Numbered from the stretch's first letter, positions 9,268-21,074 are shown. The stretch: DNA of 64,000 bases from an uncultured Desulfatiglans sp. (GCA_900498135.1 LR026961.1:520874-584873); one strand, 5' to 3'. Numbers and translations: made by a program. The notes: generated from the sequence alone by a model not told the origin.

Positions 9268-9537
9268 TCATGAGGTGCAAGAGCGGTTTTCGCCAGTGCA
9301 TAGCACAAAGCCTTCGACCGTTCAATGCTAAAGACGTGCGCTACGCAGCAGACGGGCCTTCTTCGACCACCTGCCAGACAAAAACCGGGATTGTTTTTCC
9401 AACCCTCCTGATTTATGCTCACCCCATTCATCTTTCCTGAGGTGCGCTGCACCTGGAGCGAAAAACCGCGGCCGCGGGCGTAACGGAACGCCGGCTGCCG
9501 GATGCTGCGGAACCGCCCCGATCTGAGACGAGGATCC
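9268..9537. other. Intergenic DNA upstream of MFS gene
   Basis: Between the repeat and the MFS start I see no open frame of substance and no strong promoter. The only notable feature is a short palindrome AGGTGC-GCT-GCACCT-like sequence near 9440-9454. Confidence 0.4.
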
Positions 9538-10728
9538 ATGAACGACCCAGCCGCGCCGGCGAAGCTCATGACGGCCGAATTCACCTCCCTTTGCCTGATC
9601 ATGGGGGCCGCCTTCTGCAATATCAGCGTCTTCTACAGCTTCTACCCCTATCTGGAAACGATCGGCATCCCCACGGCATGGCGGGGGTTCCTCGTCGGCC
9701 TCGAACCGATGTCCGCCTTCATCCTGCGCCTGGTGGTGCTGCCCTGGCTGAACGTGCGCAATGCGATGCGCATCATCCTGGCCGGGCTCCTTCTTCTGAC
9801 CGCCGCCTCCTGGGCCTACCTGTGGGTGGATTCAGTCCCCGGCATGATCATCCTGCGGATCATCCACGGAGGGGTGTTCGTTCTGCTCACCTCGGCCCTC
9901 ATCGCCCTCGCCGTGATCTTCATCCCTCAGGAAAGGAGCGGCCAGGGCTTCAGCGTCATCAGCATCGCATCGATCATTCCTTACGCGGTCATACCGCCCG
10001 TCTCGGAGGCGCTCCTGCCGCACTTGCGGAACGAAGCCGACATCTATGCCGCGGTCTCGATCTTCTCCATCCTCTCCCTCCTGCTTCTGGCCGCCGCGCG
10101 CGGCCGGATCGGCGCAGCCGTAAGAGGGCTCGACACGGCGCTGATGCGCCGCCCCACCTGGCCGGAAATCCAAGAAAACCTGCACCGCCGGCCGGTGGCC
10201 ACCCTGCTCTTCATGCTGTTCCTGATCTATTTCACGCATGCGACCTTCTTCTATTTTCTGAAGAACCTCACCGTCCAGATCGGCACGGGGGAAGTGGGCC
10301 TCTTTTTCAGCGTTTCGATGATCATGATGCTGATCGTGCGCCTGACGGGGACCGCCCTTTTCGATCGGCTGGACAAACGCTCGACCCTCAGAAAGACCCT
10401 CGCCCTGCTCATCCCCTGTGTAGTTCTTCTGCCGCACGTTCCAACGAGCATCCTCTATTACGTCCTGGCGGCGGTCTACGGGACATGCATAGGCGTGGGA
10501 CTCCCGCTGCTCAACGCCCTGCTCTTCTCTGCCTCCCCACCCGCCCTCAAAGGGCTCAACACCAATCTGGCCCTCTTCACGATGGACCTCGCCTACTTCT
10601 GCACCCCGTACCTCGGGGGAGCCGTCATCTCGTTCGGCGCCGATTTCAGACTGCTCTTCTACATCGCCGGCGGCTCCGCCACCCTCGCGCTGGCCATGAT
10701 CGCAGGCAAACCTGGAAAAAACGAGTGA
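9538..10728 (+). CDS. Major facilitator superfamily transporter
   Basis: The protein of about 396 residues has roughly a dozen hydrophobic segments spread over two halves, separated by a basic cytoplasmic stretch near residue 200 (LMRRPTWPEIQENLHRRP). This is the MFS pattern of a secondary carrier in the inner membrane. An upstream in-frame ATG at 9502 is possible, but the ATG at 9538 has a purine-rich ACGAGG upstream and gives the usual short cytoplasmic N-terminus. No substrate motif is recognisable. It is convergent with tamB, 55 bases away, and appears monocistronic. Confidence 0.85.
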   Translation: MNDPAAPAKLMTAEFTSLCLIMGAAFCNISVFYSFYPYLETIGIPTAWRGFLVGLEPMSAFILRLVVLPWLNVRNAMRIILAGLLLLTAASWAYLWVDSVPGMIILRIIHGGVFVLLTSALIALAVIFIPQERSGQGFSVISIASIIPYAVIPPVSEALLPHLRNEADIYAAVSIFSILSLLLLAAARGRIGAAVRGLDTALMRRPTWPEIQENLHRRPVATLLFMLFLIYFTHATFFYFLKNLTVQIGTGEVGLFFSVSMIMMLIVRLTGTALFDRLDKRSTLRKTLALLIPCVVLLPHVPTSILYYVLAAVYGTCIGVGLPLLNALLFSASPPALKGLNTNLALFTMDLAYFCTPYLGGAVISFGADFRLLFYIAGGSATLALAMIAGKPGKNE

Positions 10729-10783
10729 GAATCGGACTCTTCGGACGAAGCGACCGATGGGTTCGGGGGAGCATGCGCCGCTC

Positions 10784-13700
10784 TCAATAATCCCGTCGCC
10801 ATTTGATGCCGATGCCGCCTTCGGAGTTCTCACCGACATCGGCCTCCCAGGTGACGCTGGGCGTAATCTCCACGTCGACGGTTATCCGTCCGCTGTCCGG
10901 GCCCAAGCCCCGCTCGACCTCCAGGTAGACCTTCTCATGGATATATTTCCCGGCAGCCAAGGCCGTGTCGCCCTGGCCGTCTTCAGGGGTCTTGATCTGG
11001 AGCTGGTCCACGTCCAGAAGCCGCCGCGTCCGGCTCATGAAATCGAGGCCTCCGCCGCCCCCGGCCAGGGTGCGGATGGCGGCTGCGAGCTGAAGCGCCT
11101 GGGCCGCATTGAGCCGCGATGCGGTGCGCCTGAAAAGGATATAGGAGAGGATCTCGTCCGGAGGCAGCGGCGGGTCCGAAGAAAGCGTCAGCTTGAGGGT
11201 CGACGGCGTCCCGGCGAGGCTCACCCGGGCCATGACATCGCCCGTCTCAGCCTCGGCCACCACATCGATATAGGGATCCGGGGGCGTGGAGCCGTCGAAG
11301 GTGATCACGCCCTTCCTGAGCTGAAACGGTTTGCCGAGGAAGGCGAACCGCCCCCTGACGAGCGACAGACGGCCGGCCAGCACCGGGGCGTCCGCCGTGC
11401 CCTTGACGGCCAGGTTCCCCTCCCATTCGGAATCGAGGCCCCGACCCCGCACAAAGACCCGGCCCAGGCTCGAAACCGCCAGGTCGAACCGCAGCCGAAG
11501 GCCCGGGGATTGCGTTGCGCTCTCCTTCTTTTCCGGGGCCGCCGGACCGTCTTGTGCGCCGTTGATCTCGACCACATCGAGGGTGACGACTTCGGGCGGC
11601 AGACTCTCCGGTATCCGCAGCTCCGCCGGACCGACAACGACCCGGCCGGCGAGCAGCATATCACGCAGCGTCCCCCTCAGCCGCAGCACCCCATCCGTTG
11701 CAACCGTGGCGTCGATCCGCCGGACCAGGGTGGCGTTGGTGAGGGTCAGATCCACCTGCAGAGGGAAACTGTTCTCCGGATCGAGCGCCACCCAGCCGGC
11801 AGCGGAGAGCCTTCCTTTTCCCCCGTCGCTCGCCCGCGCCGAGGTGATATCGATCCGCTCCGGGCCGCAGGCGGCTTCCACGGACAGATCCTTCAGGACT
11901 GTCCCCGTTCGCAGATTTTCGTAGGTCCCGTCGACGACCTTCATCCCGCCAGCCAGCACCGGGGTTTCCCCGGCGCCTCCGAGGCGCATGTCGGCGGTCA
12001 AGACCCCCGAAAGGACCTGGTCCTCCCAGTCGATCAAGCCGTCGACCATCGCTAGATCGATGTCCGCCTCCACCCGCCCGGACCACTTCCGCCCGTCGAT
12101 CCTGCGTGCGCCGGCCGGTGAAAAGGAGACCGCATAGGGCGCCAAGGCCTCGATGGTCAGGACCTCGCGATCCTGCGTGCGGACGCCGGCGGCGGCCGAG
12201 ATGCCTCCTTCCGCGCTCCTGGCGGTTCCGGCGATCTGCACCGGCGGCATCCCTGAAAATTCGGGGTCTGCCGACACCAGGTCCTTTACCTTGAAATCCA
12301 CTTCGAAGATCGGCCTTTCGAGGGACCCGTCCAGGACCGCGTCGACCTCGGCCGTTCCCCTCAGGTTGGCGGACTGGAATGGGGGGAGCGACTCCAGCGG
12401 CCATTCGATGACAGCCCCCCTCCCCTCCAGGCGCTCCCCATCGAAATGCACCTTTGCCTGCAGCAAGCCGGAGCCGAAGCGCAGCGCCAGGTCATCCACA
12501 TCGAACGACGCTTCCTCCCGTTCGACCCTCAGAGGCCGGACCAGCAGAACGGGATAGGCCCCGTAGCGCCCGTTCAACCGCTCGATCCTCATCCAGAGAG
12601 GCCCGGCTCCATAGCCGAGGGCGCCGCCCAGTTCGACCGCCAAGGGCTCTCCATACGCCCCTTCGATCCGTCCTTCGAACAACGAACCTGAGGCGTCCGC
12701 CGTCAGGTCCAATGTCAGCGATGCGACGTCGAATCCGGCCTGGCGGAAGCCTTTCAGTTCCAGGCGCCCTTCTCCCGCGGGTTGTCCCAGGGGTCGAAGA
12801 ACCCGGCCGGATGCCTGGAACGCATCGATCGTTCCGAAGGATCCGCGGATCCCCTCTCCGGCGAGCTCCCCCGTGAGCGTGCCGCCCTCCGGGGACGGAT
12901 CGAGCACCAGTTGGAAATCGGCGGCCCCGCTCACACCGGCCGCCTCCTCACCCACGAAAGGGGTCAGAAACGTGAAATCCCGGACCTTTCCCGCCAGGTC
13001 CCCCCCGATGGATCCCTCGGCTGCGTGGAATCGCCCCTCCGCTGCCAGCCCGGGGGCGGTCACCCGGATGCCCTCGACCGTGATCCGCTCCGCCCCTAAG
13101 GCGTAAGCCCCCGCGACGGCATACACCCCCGTCTCCTTTGTAAAGGAAAGCCCAGCCTCGCCGGCCGCCTCGGCAAAAGGCCCCTTGAGGGAGCCTTCCA
13201 GGCGCAGGTCCGGGAAGGGAATCCCCCACGCCGTGAATTCGCGCCCGGCCGCCTCGAGGCTGATCTCGGGCGCATCGAGCGTCCCTGTCACCACGGCGGA
13301 GGCCGCCAGCGCCCCCGAAAGGGGGAGGTCGAGGTCGCGTGCTACGGCGGCGATGTCGCCGGAACGGATCCTGGCTGTGATATCGACCTTTCGGCTTGCC
13401 AGGTCGAGGGTGCCCGACGCGTGGACGGACTCTCTTTCCCCTTCGAACCGGATGTCCTCGAAGACCGCATGGCTCCCGGCATCGAGGCGGCAGACGACGG
13501 CAACCACCCATCGCCCCCCGAGAGCGGGCGGAATCCCGGGCGGAAGCTCCGCGGCCGAGACCGACAGAATCCCTTCCAAAACGGCCTCGACCTCCCCGGG
13601 CCCGCCCGCCGAGACATGGAGCTGGAGATCGGACCGGCCCGGAAAATCCAAGCCCCAGGGGGAAGTCAAGGGGCTTAGATCCGTGGAGGAGAAGGCGACC

Positions 13701-15181
13701 TGCGCCTCGCCGCGCACGCTCTGCGGATCGAATGATCCGGACAGGGTCAGCTGCTGCCCCTCGGCGGCAAGTTCGAACGTCTCGATCCCCCAGCCGGCAG
13801 CGGCAGGCCCTGAAAGCGATATCTTCCAGCCGAGCGGCGAATCCCCGAGAGGCCGCCGGTCCGCAACCGTGAAGGCCTCGACCGTCCCCTGCCCGGCCAG
13901 CCGCAGTCCGTAGGAGGCCCCCTCCGCTGCGGGCGTCAGCTCCGCCTCGAGGTCGCCCCCGAACCGGCCGACCTGCACCTCCGCCATTCGGAACGATTCG
14001 AGAACGGGGTGGAGCCGGGCCGTCAACCGTTCGAAAGGCCCCTCGATCACGCCCGAGAGGGTCAACCTCCCTTTCGGGCCGCCACCCGTAAGGGCATCCA
14101 AGGGGGAGAGGTCCGGGGCGAGCAGATCGAAATCCGCCTCCATCCGGCGCTTTCCAAGATCGAACGACCCGGCCCCCTCGAGATGCAGAGCCCCCGTGTC
14201 GATCCTCAGGTGATCGATCACCGCCTTGTCGAGGCCGTCCATCCGGACGGCCGCAGCGATCTCCGGCGCCTTGGGGTACCATCCGGCCCACTCCGCGGGC
14301 AGAACGCCATCGCCCGGCTGCAAGACCCCTTCGAGGGTCAGACGGGCGGCATCGGCGATCTCGAGCCCCAGTTGGAACGCGGCGGAGCCCCACGACCCCG
14401 CTCCAGCGCTCAGCCTGCCCTTCCAGGCATCCATTGCGCTGTCGCCCTCCATCCGGATCTCGATGCCCTCCGGAAGCGGAAGGGACGCCATCTTTCCCAG
14501 AAGCCCTCCCGGGTCCTCGTGAAACACGAACGCCACGCGCAGCCGCTCGGCATCCGGCCGAACGAAGGCCTCCCCTTCGAGGCGGGTCGCCGGGCCGTCA
14601 TCCACCCGTTCGAAAAGGATCCGGATCCCGCAGCCGCGCTCGGCACCCGCCTCTCCCAGCGCGCCGTCCAGGGCGAAGACCGCCGGCTCGCCCATGACGG
14701 CCTCCTGCAGACTCAGGCGCTCGATCCGCAGCTCGCCGACCGCAAGGCGGCTGAGGAGATCCTCGACGGCCTTCAGGGGATCGCCCGGCTCTTCGGGTGC
14801 CGCTTCGGGTTCGGAGACGGCCGCACGCAGAATCCTGAGTTCCGCGGCGCGGCAGTGTTCGACCTGGAGCTTCCCTGCGAACAAGGGCCACACGCTCCCC
14901 AGGCGGAAGTCGAGGGCTTCGATCCGGAGCCATGGGCCCTCACGGTCCCGAAGCTCGATGGCGCCGACTGCGAAGTCGAAGGGGAGAAGCCCCGTCAAGC
15001 CCTCGATGTGGACCGTCGGCACACCGCCGACCCGCGAAGCGGACTGAACCGCCTCGATGAGGCGGGCCTTGCCCCACGGCGTCTGCAGAACCGCGAAAAC
15101 TGCGCCTGCCAGAACAATCACCAGGGCGAGCGCAGCCAGACCCCATTTGGCCGCTTTTATGGTAAAAGACTTCATCGACAT
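10784..15181 (-). CDS. tamB: Translocation and assembly module subunit TamB
   Basis: The 1465-residue protein begins with a single N-terminal membrane anchor (AAKWGLAALALVIVLAGAVFAVLQ) followed by a very long series of beta-rich repeats. It ends in the DUF490/TamB C-terminal domain, where the GRLSLVRGRFAFLGKPF and LSSDPPLPPDEILSYILF motifs are typical. TamB proteins bridge inner and outer membranes and act with TamA in outer-membrane protein assembly or phospholipid transport. The gene follows tamA on the same strand with only 12 bases between them, so they form an operon. An alternative start two codons downstream (15175) is equally plausible. Confidence 0.93.
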   Translation of the reverse strand: MSMKSFTIKAAKWGLAALALVIVLAGAVFAVLQTPWGKARLIEAVQSASRVGGVPTVHIEGLTGLLPFDFAVGAIELRDREGPWLRIEALDFRLGSVWPLFAGKLQVEHCRAAELRILRAAVSEPEAAPEEPGDPLKAVEDLLSRLAVGELRIERLSLQEAVMGEPAVFALDGALGEAGAERGCGIRILFERVDDGPATRLEGEAFVRPDAERLRVAFVFHEDPGGLLGKMASLPLPEGIEIRMEGDSAMDAWKGRLSAGAGSWGSAAFQLGLEIADAARLTLEGVLQPGDGVLPAEWAGWYPKAPEIAAAVRMDGLDKAVIDHLRIDTGALHLEGAGSFDLGKRRMEADFDLLAPDLSPLDALTGGGPKGRLTLSGVIEGPFERLTARLHPVLESFRMAEVQVGRFGGDLEAELTPAAEGASYGLRLAGQGTVEAFTVADRRPLGDSPLGWKISLSGPAAAGWGIETFELAAEGQQLTLSGSFDPQSVRGEAQVAFSSTDLSPLTSPWGLDFPGRSDLQLHVSAGGPGEVEAVLEGILSVSAAELPPGIPPALGGRWVVAVVCRLDAGSHAVFEDIRFEGERESVHASGTLDLASRKVDITARIRSGDIAAVARDLDLPLSGALAASAVVTGTLDAPEISLEAAGREFTAWGIPFPDLRLEGSLKGPFAEAAGEAGLSFTKETGVYAVAGAYALGAERITVEGIRVTAPGLAAEGRFHAAEGSIGGDLAGKVRDFTFLTPFVGEEAAGVSGAADFQLVLDPSPEGGTLTGELAGEGIRGSFGTIDAFQASGRVLRPLGQPAGEGRLELKGFRQAGFDVASLTLDLTADASGSLFEGRIEGAYGEPLAVELGGALGYGAGPLWMRIERLNGRYGAYPVLLVRPLRVEREEASFDVDDLALRFGSGLLQAKVHFDGERLEGRGAVIEWPLESLPPFQSANLRGTAEVDAVLDGSLERPIFEVDFKVKDLVSADPEFSGMPPVQIAGTARSAEGGISAAAGVRTQDREVLTIEALAPYAVSFSPAGARRIDGRKWSGRVEADIDLAMVDGLIDWEDQVLSGVLTADMRLGGAGETPVLAGGMKVVDGTYENLRTGTVLKDLSVEAACGPERIDITSARASDGGKGRLSAAGWVALDPENSFPLQVDLTLTNATLVRRIDATVATDGVLRLRGTLRDMLLAGRVVVGPAELRIPESLPPEVVTLDVVEINGAQDGPAAPEKKESATQSPGLRLRFDLAVSSLGRVFVRGRGLDSEWEGNLAVKGTADAPVLAGRLSLVRGRFAFLGKPFQLRKGVITFDGSTPPDPYIDVVAEAETGDVMARVSLAGTPSTLKLTLSSDPPLPPDEILSYILFRRTASRLNAAQALQLAAAIRTLAGGGGGLDFMSRTRRLLDVDQLQIKTPEDGQGDTALAAGKYIHEKVYLEVERGLGPDSGRITVDVEITPSVTWEADVGENSEGGIGIKWRRDY

Positions 15182-15193
15182 AGACCGCTCACA

Positions 15194-17026
15194 TCAAAAG
15201 GCCTGCCCCAGACTGATATAGACCTGAAAGGGGTCATCGATGTCCGATCGGCGGTTGAGGGGGATGCCCACATCCAGACGCAGCGGCCCGATGGGCGTGA
15301 CATAGCGCAGGCCGACGCCCGTCCCCCACAGGATATCGGCGCTGTCATCCAGAATCCGGTCGGAAAAGGCACTGCCTCCGTCCAGGAACAGGACGGCACC
15401 GATGGCATCCGTCACGCCGAACCTGGCTTCCACCGACATCTCCAGCAAGGCCTTGCCCCCGATGGGAGCACCGTCCCTGAGAGGACCCACGGACTGGTAG
15501 GCATACCCCCGGATGGAGCCGCCTCCTCCGGCATAGAAACGCTCGTCGGCGGGAATCTCGAGGACATCGGGCCCCGGCTCGATGCCCGCTGAAACCCGGC
15601 CTGCCAGGATGAGACGCCGGTTCGGAATGACAGGAACGTAGTGGGTCAGCGTGCCGAGCATCTTCAGAAAATCCGTCTCACGCCGTTCGAGGTCCAGGTT
15701 CGGGGATGCCTCCAAGGCAAGACGGCCTCCTCGCTGCGGATCCAGCAGGTCCTTTGTCCCGTCCCACGAAAGAGACACCGGGAAGGAAAGGTATTTGAAG
15801 CGCTTCTTCTCCTCGAACTGCGTCACCGTGGAGGCCTTGGCCTGCACTCCGACGCCCAGTTCCAGGGTCTCCCACAGTTTCCGCCCGATCAGCAGCCGGC
15901 CGGTATAGCTGCGAGCCTCATAGGCGTCCGGCTTGTCATCGGCCAGCCGCAGAGTCGCTTCCAGCCGTTGATCCTGGCGGAGGAACCACGGCTTGCTGAA
16001 GCTGAACTCGCCTCCCTGCTCGAAGCGGGAAAGGGTTCCTGTAAAGCCGAGGCGTTCACCCTCGCCCAGGAGGTTCCGGTTCTGCCAGGAAAACCGCCCT
16101 CCGAAGCCCTCATCGGTTCGGTAGTAAAGGGTGGTGGCGATCGTCCGGGGTTTTCTCTCCGTCAACACCACTTTGAGGGGAAGTTCTCCATCGGTCTTGG
16201 AGACCGTGCCCTTCTCCACCCGGATGACCGATAACAGGCCGGTCTCCCGCAGCCGGTCCTGGAACACCGTGACAGGAGCGGGGTCGTAGGGATCCCCCCG
16301 CTTCCAGGGGATCAGATCCCGTATCACCTGTTCGTCCAGGCGCTCCAGGCCCGTGATTTCGACCTTGCCGAAGCGGGCGGGCGGCCCTGAATGAAGGACG
16401 AAGAGGACATCCATGGCACGCGCCCCATGCTGTACCTGAACCCGCCGCTCAGCGATCTCGGGATAAGGGTATCCCATCCCGCGCACCAGGCGAAGGAGGG
16501 CAGCCTCCGCATCGACGACCGCGCGCGCCCTGGCGGCCTTGCCGGTGTGAAGCCCGACATCCCCGGCCGAGGGCATCCGCTCCTCCGGCAGCATCGAGCC
16601 TTCGGCCGATTCGATCTCCACCCGTCTCAAGGTATAAAGCGGACCGGATGTCACCGTGAAGACCACCCTGACCGGCGTCGCCTTGTCATCCACCTCGAAG
16701 CCGAGCTGCGCGTCGTAATATCCCTCGGACCGCATGACCGCCCTCAGCCTGGGGATGTCTTCCTCGACGCGCCGGCGCAGCAGCCTGACCGTAGCGGGAG
16801 GATAGCTTTTGCGCTCCTGTAAGGTGACCGATGACGCCTCGACCAGGCGCTTCAGCCTAAAATCCTCGATGCCTTCGATGTGGACGACGGTGTCGATCCC
16901 CTCCCTCTCGGTTTCAGCCAAGACGGAGACAGACAACCCCTGGAGAAAAATGACCGCGAACAGTCCAGTGATGAGAAGGCCGCGGCAGCGTGCAAGCAAG
17001 CCCGGGCGCCGCGTAGACACCGGCAT
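15194..17026 (-). CDS. tamA: BamA/TamA-family outer-membrane assembly protein
   Basis: From the ATG at 17026 the 610-residue protein starts with a signal peptide (LLITGLFAVIFLQGLSVSVLA). Three POTRA-type repeats follow to about residue 270, then a 16-strand Omp85 barrel whose strand-6 motif region FYAGGGGSIRGYAYQSVGP and final strand LGQAF are visible. Position directly before tamB identifies it as the outer-membrane half of the Tam system. The frame is open further upstream to 17176, but that extension is encoded by a fragment of the dispersed repeat (17099-17137) and would precede the signal peptide, so I reject it. A GAGGAAA lies about 13 bases upstream of the chosen start. Confidence 0.92.
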   Translation of the reverse strand: MPVSTRRPGLLARCRGLLITGLFAVIFLQGLSVSVLAETEREGIDTVVHIEGIEDFRLKRLVEASSVTLQERKSYPPATVRLLRRRVEEDIPRLRAVMRSEGYYDAQLGFEVDDKATPVRVVFTVTSGPLYTLRRVEIESAEGSMLPEERMPSAGDVGLHTGKAARARAVVDAEAALLRLVRGMGYPYPEIAERRVQVQHGARAMDVLFVLHSGPPARFGKVEITGLERLDEQVIRDLIPWKRGDPYDPAPVTVFQDRLRETGLLSVIRVEKGTVSKTDGELPLKVVLTERKPRTIATTLYYRTDEGFGGRFSWQNRNLLGEGERLGFTGTLSRFEQGGEFSFSKPWFLRQDQRLEATLRLADDKPDAYEARSYTGRLLIGRKLWETLELGVGVQAKASTVTQFEEKKRFKYLSFPVSLSWDGTKDLLDPQRGGRLALEASPNLDLERRETDFLKMLGTLTHYVPVIPNRRLILAGRVSAGIEPGPDVLEIPADERFYAGGGGSIRGYAYQSVGPLRDGAPIGGKALLEMSVEARFGVTDAIGAVLFLDGGSAFSDRILDDSADILWGTGVGLRYVTPIGPLRLDVGIPLNRRSDIDDPFQVYISLGQAF

Positions 17027-17098
17027 GGCGCCGGCGCAATTTCCTCTTTTACTGGTGGAATTCAGGATGTTAATATGGATTTTCATCAGGATTTCGAA

Positions 17099-17137
17099 CA
17101 TCCCGGAAATGATTTCGCGGTACAACCCAGTTTCCTG
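17099..17137. repeat. Fragment of the dispersed palindromic repeat
   Basis: About 39 bases match one end of the repeat family: the stretch around CCGGAAATGATTT, a CGGTA-AA block and CAGTTTCC align with the left end of the copy at 37704. The other end and the centre are missing, so this is a decayed or partial copy lying between tamA and the divergent GNAT gene. Confidence 0.65.
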
Positions 17138-17159
17138 AACAGCACTCGGGAGCATGACT

Positions 17160-17651
17160 ATGAACGTGACGACCATAACGGGATATATCCCCGGCGCTGT
17201 AGGTAAGATAACTGAACTCCATGCGGTTTACTACCATGATCGGTGGGGATTCGACGTTTCCTTCGAAACCCAGGTGGGCGCCGAACTTTCAGACTTTGTG
17301 CGGAATTTTCAGACGGGGCGCGACGGGCTCTGGCTTGCATGGCAGGGAAAGCACTTCGCCGGAAGCATCGCGGTGGACGGCAGACCGGTGGAGCCCTGTT
17401 CGGCCCGACTGAGGTGGTTCATCGTCGAACCCTTCTCTCAGGGCGAAGGCCTGGGGTGGCAGTTGATCGGGTCCGCCTTGTCTTTCAGCCGGGCGGCGGG
17501 TTTCCGGAGGCTCTATCTTTGGACCTTTCGTGGCCTCGATGCCGCCCTCGGGCTATACCGGCAGTCAGGCTTCACCCTGACCGAGGAGCACACGGTCGCG
17601 CAATGGGGACAGACCATCCGGGAGCAGCGCTTCGATCTGGCGCTGAGGTGA
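17160..17651 (+). CDS. GNAT-family N-acetyltransferase
   Basis: The product of about 163 residues has the GNAT core. RLRWFIVEPFSQGEGLGWQLI supplies beta-4 and the acetyl-CoA pyrophosphate loop (Q-G-E-G-L-G), and ALGLYRQSGFTLTEE is the C-terminal motif B. I chose the ATG at 17160 and not the one at 17154 because GGGAG at 17148-17152 is then seven bases upstream. It is divergent from tamA and convergent with groEL. The substrate is unknown. Confidence 0.87.
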   Translation: MNVTTITGYIPGAVGKITELHAVYYHDRWGFDVSFETQVGAELSDFVRNFQTGRDGLWLAWQGKHFAGSIAVDGRPVEPCSARLRWFIVEPFSQGEGLGWQLIGSALSFSRAAGFRRLYLWTFRGLDAALGLYRQSGFTLTEEHTVAQWGQTIREQRFDLALR

Positions 17652-17691
17652 ACGGGGGGGGAAGCCGTCCACAGAAGCGGGGAAAGGCCTG

Positions 17692-17738
17692 AAAAACAAG
17701 AGACCCGTTGCGGGGGGCACGCCTCCCGCAACGGGTCT
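17692..17738 (-). terminator. Intrinsic terminator of groESL
   Basis: A hairpin with arms AGACCCGTTGCGGG and CCCGCAACGGGTCT spans 17701-17738. On the minus strand it is followed by CTTGTTTTT. It lies 60 bases past the groEL stop codon and would end groESL transcripts. Confidence 0.88.
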
Positions 17739-17801
17739 GTATGATGGACTGCAACCGGCGGTTCGATGCGCCGGATTGCAGGGCAGGGCGATTCGCGGCG
17801 A

Positions 17802-19496
<1,695 letters not shown>

Positions 19497-19504
19497 TCAG
19501 GATG

Positions 19505-19792
19505 CTATTGCACGATGGCAATGATGTCGTCTTCCCGCATGATGAGATGTTCTTCGCCCTCGATCTTGATCTCGGTGCCGGCGTATTTCCCGAAAAGGAT
19601 GCGGTCGCCCGCCTTCACTTCCAGGGGCATCTTCGTTCCGTTCTCGAGGATCTTGCCGTTGCCGACGGCGACGACCACGCCCTCGATGGGCTTTTCTTTC
19701 GCGGTATCCGGAATGATGATTCCGCCTTTGGTCATTTCTTCGCCCTCGACCCGTTTCACGATGACGCGGTCATGCAGTGGTCTTACATTCAT
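19505..19792 (-). CDS. groES: 10 kDa co-chaperonin GroES
   Basis: The 95-residue protein begins [15 protein letters not shown] and has the mobile loop [14 protein letters not shown] that docks on GroEL. It ends with [14 protein letters not shown], as usual. It caps the GroEL cage as a heptameric lid. It is the first gene of the groESL operon; a purine-rich GGGAGGAAATGG lies directly upstream of the ATG. Confidence 0.98.
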   Translation of the reverse strand: MNVRPLHDRVIVKRVEGEEMTKGGIIIPDTAKEKPIEGVVVAVGNGKILENGTKMPLEVKAGDRILFGKYAGTEIKIEGEEHLIMREDDIIAIVQ

Positions 19793-20047
19793 CTTCCATT
19801 TCCTCCCGTTTCAGTTTTTGTCGAAATTCGAAGAGACCTTCGCCGGCCCCTTAAAGCAAAAAGCTTCCATCCCCGTCAGGCACCCGCTCGGCCTGCTGCA
19901 TGCGATCGGCGCCTTTTTATACGGCCTTTTCAGGAAGCCTGTTTGAACAGGTTGCAACCCAGGAGCATTCCAGCGCCCTGCCAGCCGCTCTCCGGCAATA
20001 GAAGGAGGGGGTTACCCCTCCGCGGCGCCCAATTCAAACGACGCTCT

Positions 20048-20075
20048 AAACTAATACGGCATAGCGTTTTGTCAA
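20048..20075 (-). promoter_or_regulatory. Candidate groESL promoter
   Basis: On the minus strand TTGACA (20070-20075) is followed 16 bases later by TAGTTT (20048-20053). This is a perfect -35 with a weak -10, about 250 bases before groES. No CIRCE inverted repeat (TTAGCACTC-N9-GAGTGCTAA) is present in the 310-base gap, and I see no clear sigma-32 consensus. Confidence 0.45.
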
Positions 20076-20103
20076 GAGACCGGAAAGGAAAAAAAGAAAA
20101 AGA

Positions 20104-21063
20104 TCACAGGGGCTGGCTCAACCGCCAGGACCAGGTCTCCTGGATACCGAGCGGAAGGGGTGTCAGCGGGGTCCATGCCAGGGCTTCCACCGCCTTCCCG
20201 ATCTGCAGACAACTCCGGCGAAGATCGCCGGCACGGGCCTCCCTCGTAAGAGGGACTGCCAGCTGCGGGGCCAGCGGCCCGCGCAAAGCGCCAAGGCGCT
20301 CGAAGATCGTACGGTACAAATCCAGCGTACGGGTTTCGACACCCGTACCGATATTGAAACAACCTCCCCCTTCGTGAGAAAGGGCGGCGATGTTGGCCTT
20401 GACGACATCGCCGACGAAGCAGTAGTCGCGGACCATTCCGTCTTCCTCTCCGGGGAAGTGAAAGAGCAGCGAGGGCTCCCCTTTGAGGAGGTTGTTCATG
20501 AAGATGGCCACCACGCCCGCCTCCCCCTTCGGGATCTGCCTCGGCCCGTAGATGTTGGCGTATCGGAGCACGCAGTAATCCAGGCCGTACTGGTGGCGGT
20601 AGAAGGCGAGGTAGTGCTCCGAGGCGTATTTGGCGACCGCATAGGGGGAGAGCGGCCTCGGCGGGCATGCCTCGGAGGTCGGATACTCCCCGGCTTCACC
20701 GTAGATCGCCCCACCCGAGGAGATGAAAATCACCTTCCGGACCCCGAAGCGGACCGCAGCCTCGAGGAGGTTCAGAAGCCCCTTGATATTGATGTCGGCG
20801 TCTGCGACCGGGTCATCGACCGATGCGGGCACGCTGATCTGCGCCGCGTGATGGTTCAGGATGTCCGGCCTTTCGCGCTCGAAGATCCGGGAGATGTCCG
20901 GGGAGCGGATGTCGGCCTCGTAGAAGCGGGCGCCCGCGTTGACATTGGCAAGCCTGCCGCTCGACAGATCGTCGACGATCGAAACCTGATGACCATCGGC
21001 CAGATACCCATCCACCACGTTGGAGCCGATGAACCCGGCCCCGCCCGTCACCATGATCTTCAT
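20104..21063 (-). CDS. NAD-dependent sugar epimerase/dehydratase (GalE-like extended SDR)
   Basis: The 319-residue protein begins MKIMVTGGAGFIGSNVVDG, the Rossmann NAD-binding motif of extended SDRs. It has the catalytic SSGGAIYGE and SPYAVAKYASE (YxxxK) segments and RYANIYGPRQ. It probably epimerises or modifies a UDP-sugar for polysaccharide or glycan synthesis. The frame is open upstream, but only this ATG places the Rossmann motif at the N-terminus, and a GGGAGTGAACGG lies just before it. It follows panE by 11 bases, so it is probably co-transcribed although functionally unrelated to pantothenate synthesis. Confidence 0.9.
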   Translation of the reverse strand: MKIMVTGGAGFIGSNVVDGYLADGHQVSIVDDLSSGRLANVNAGARFYEADIRSPDISRIFERERPDILNHHAAQISVPASVDDPVADADINIKGLLNLLEAAVRFGVRKVIFISSGGAIYGEAGEYPTSEACPPRPLSPYAVAKYASEHYLAFYRHQYGLDYCVLRYANIYGPRQIPKGEAGVVAIFMNNLLKGEPSLLFHFPGEEDGMVRDYCFVGDVVKANIAALSHEGGGCFNIGTGVETRTLDLYRTIFERLGALRGPLAPQLAVPLTREARAGDLRRSCLQIGKAVEALAWTPLTPLPLGIQETWSWRLSQPL

Positions 21064-21074
21064 GACAACCCCGT

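Noticed and set aside
17027-17176. A 50-residue N-terminal extension of TamA
   Set aside because: It would precede the signal peptide and is encoded by a fragment of the dispersed repeat; similar pseudo-peptides arise at the other copies.
19793-20103. CIRCE element before groES
   Set aside because: The TTAGCACTC-N9-GAGTGCTAA pattern is absent.
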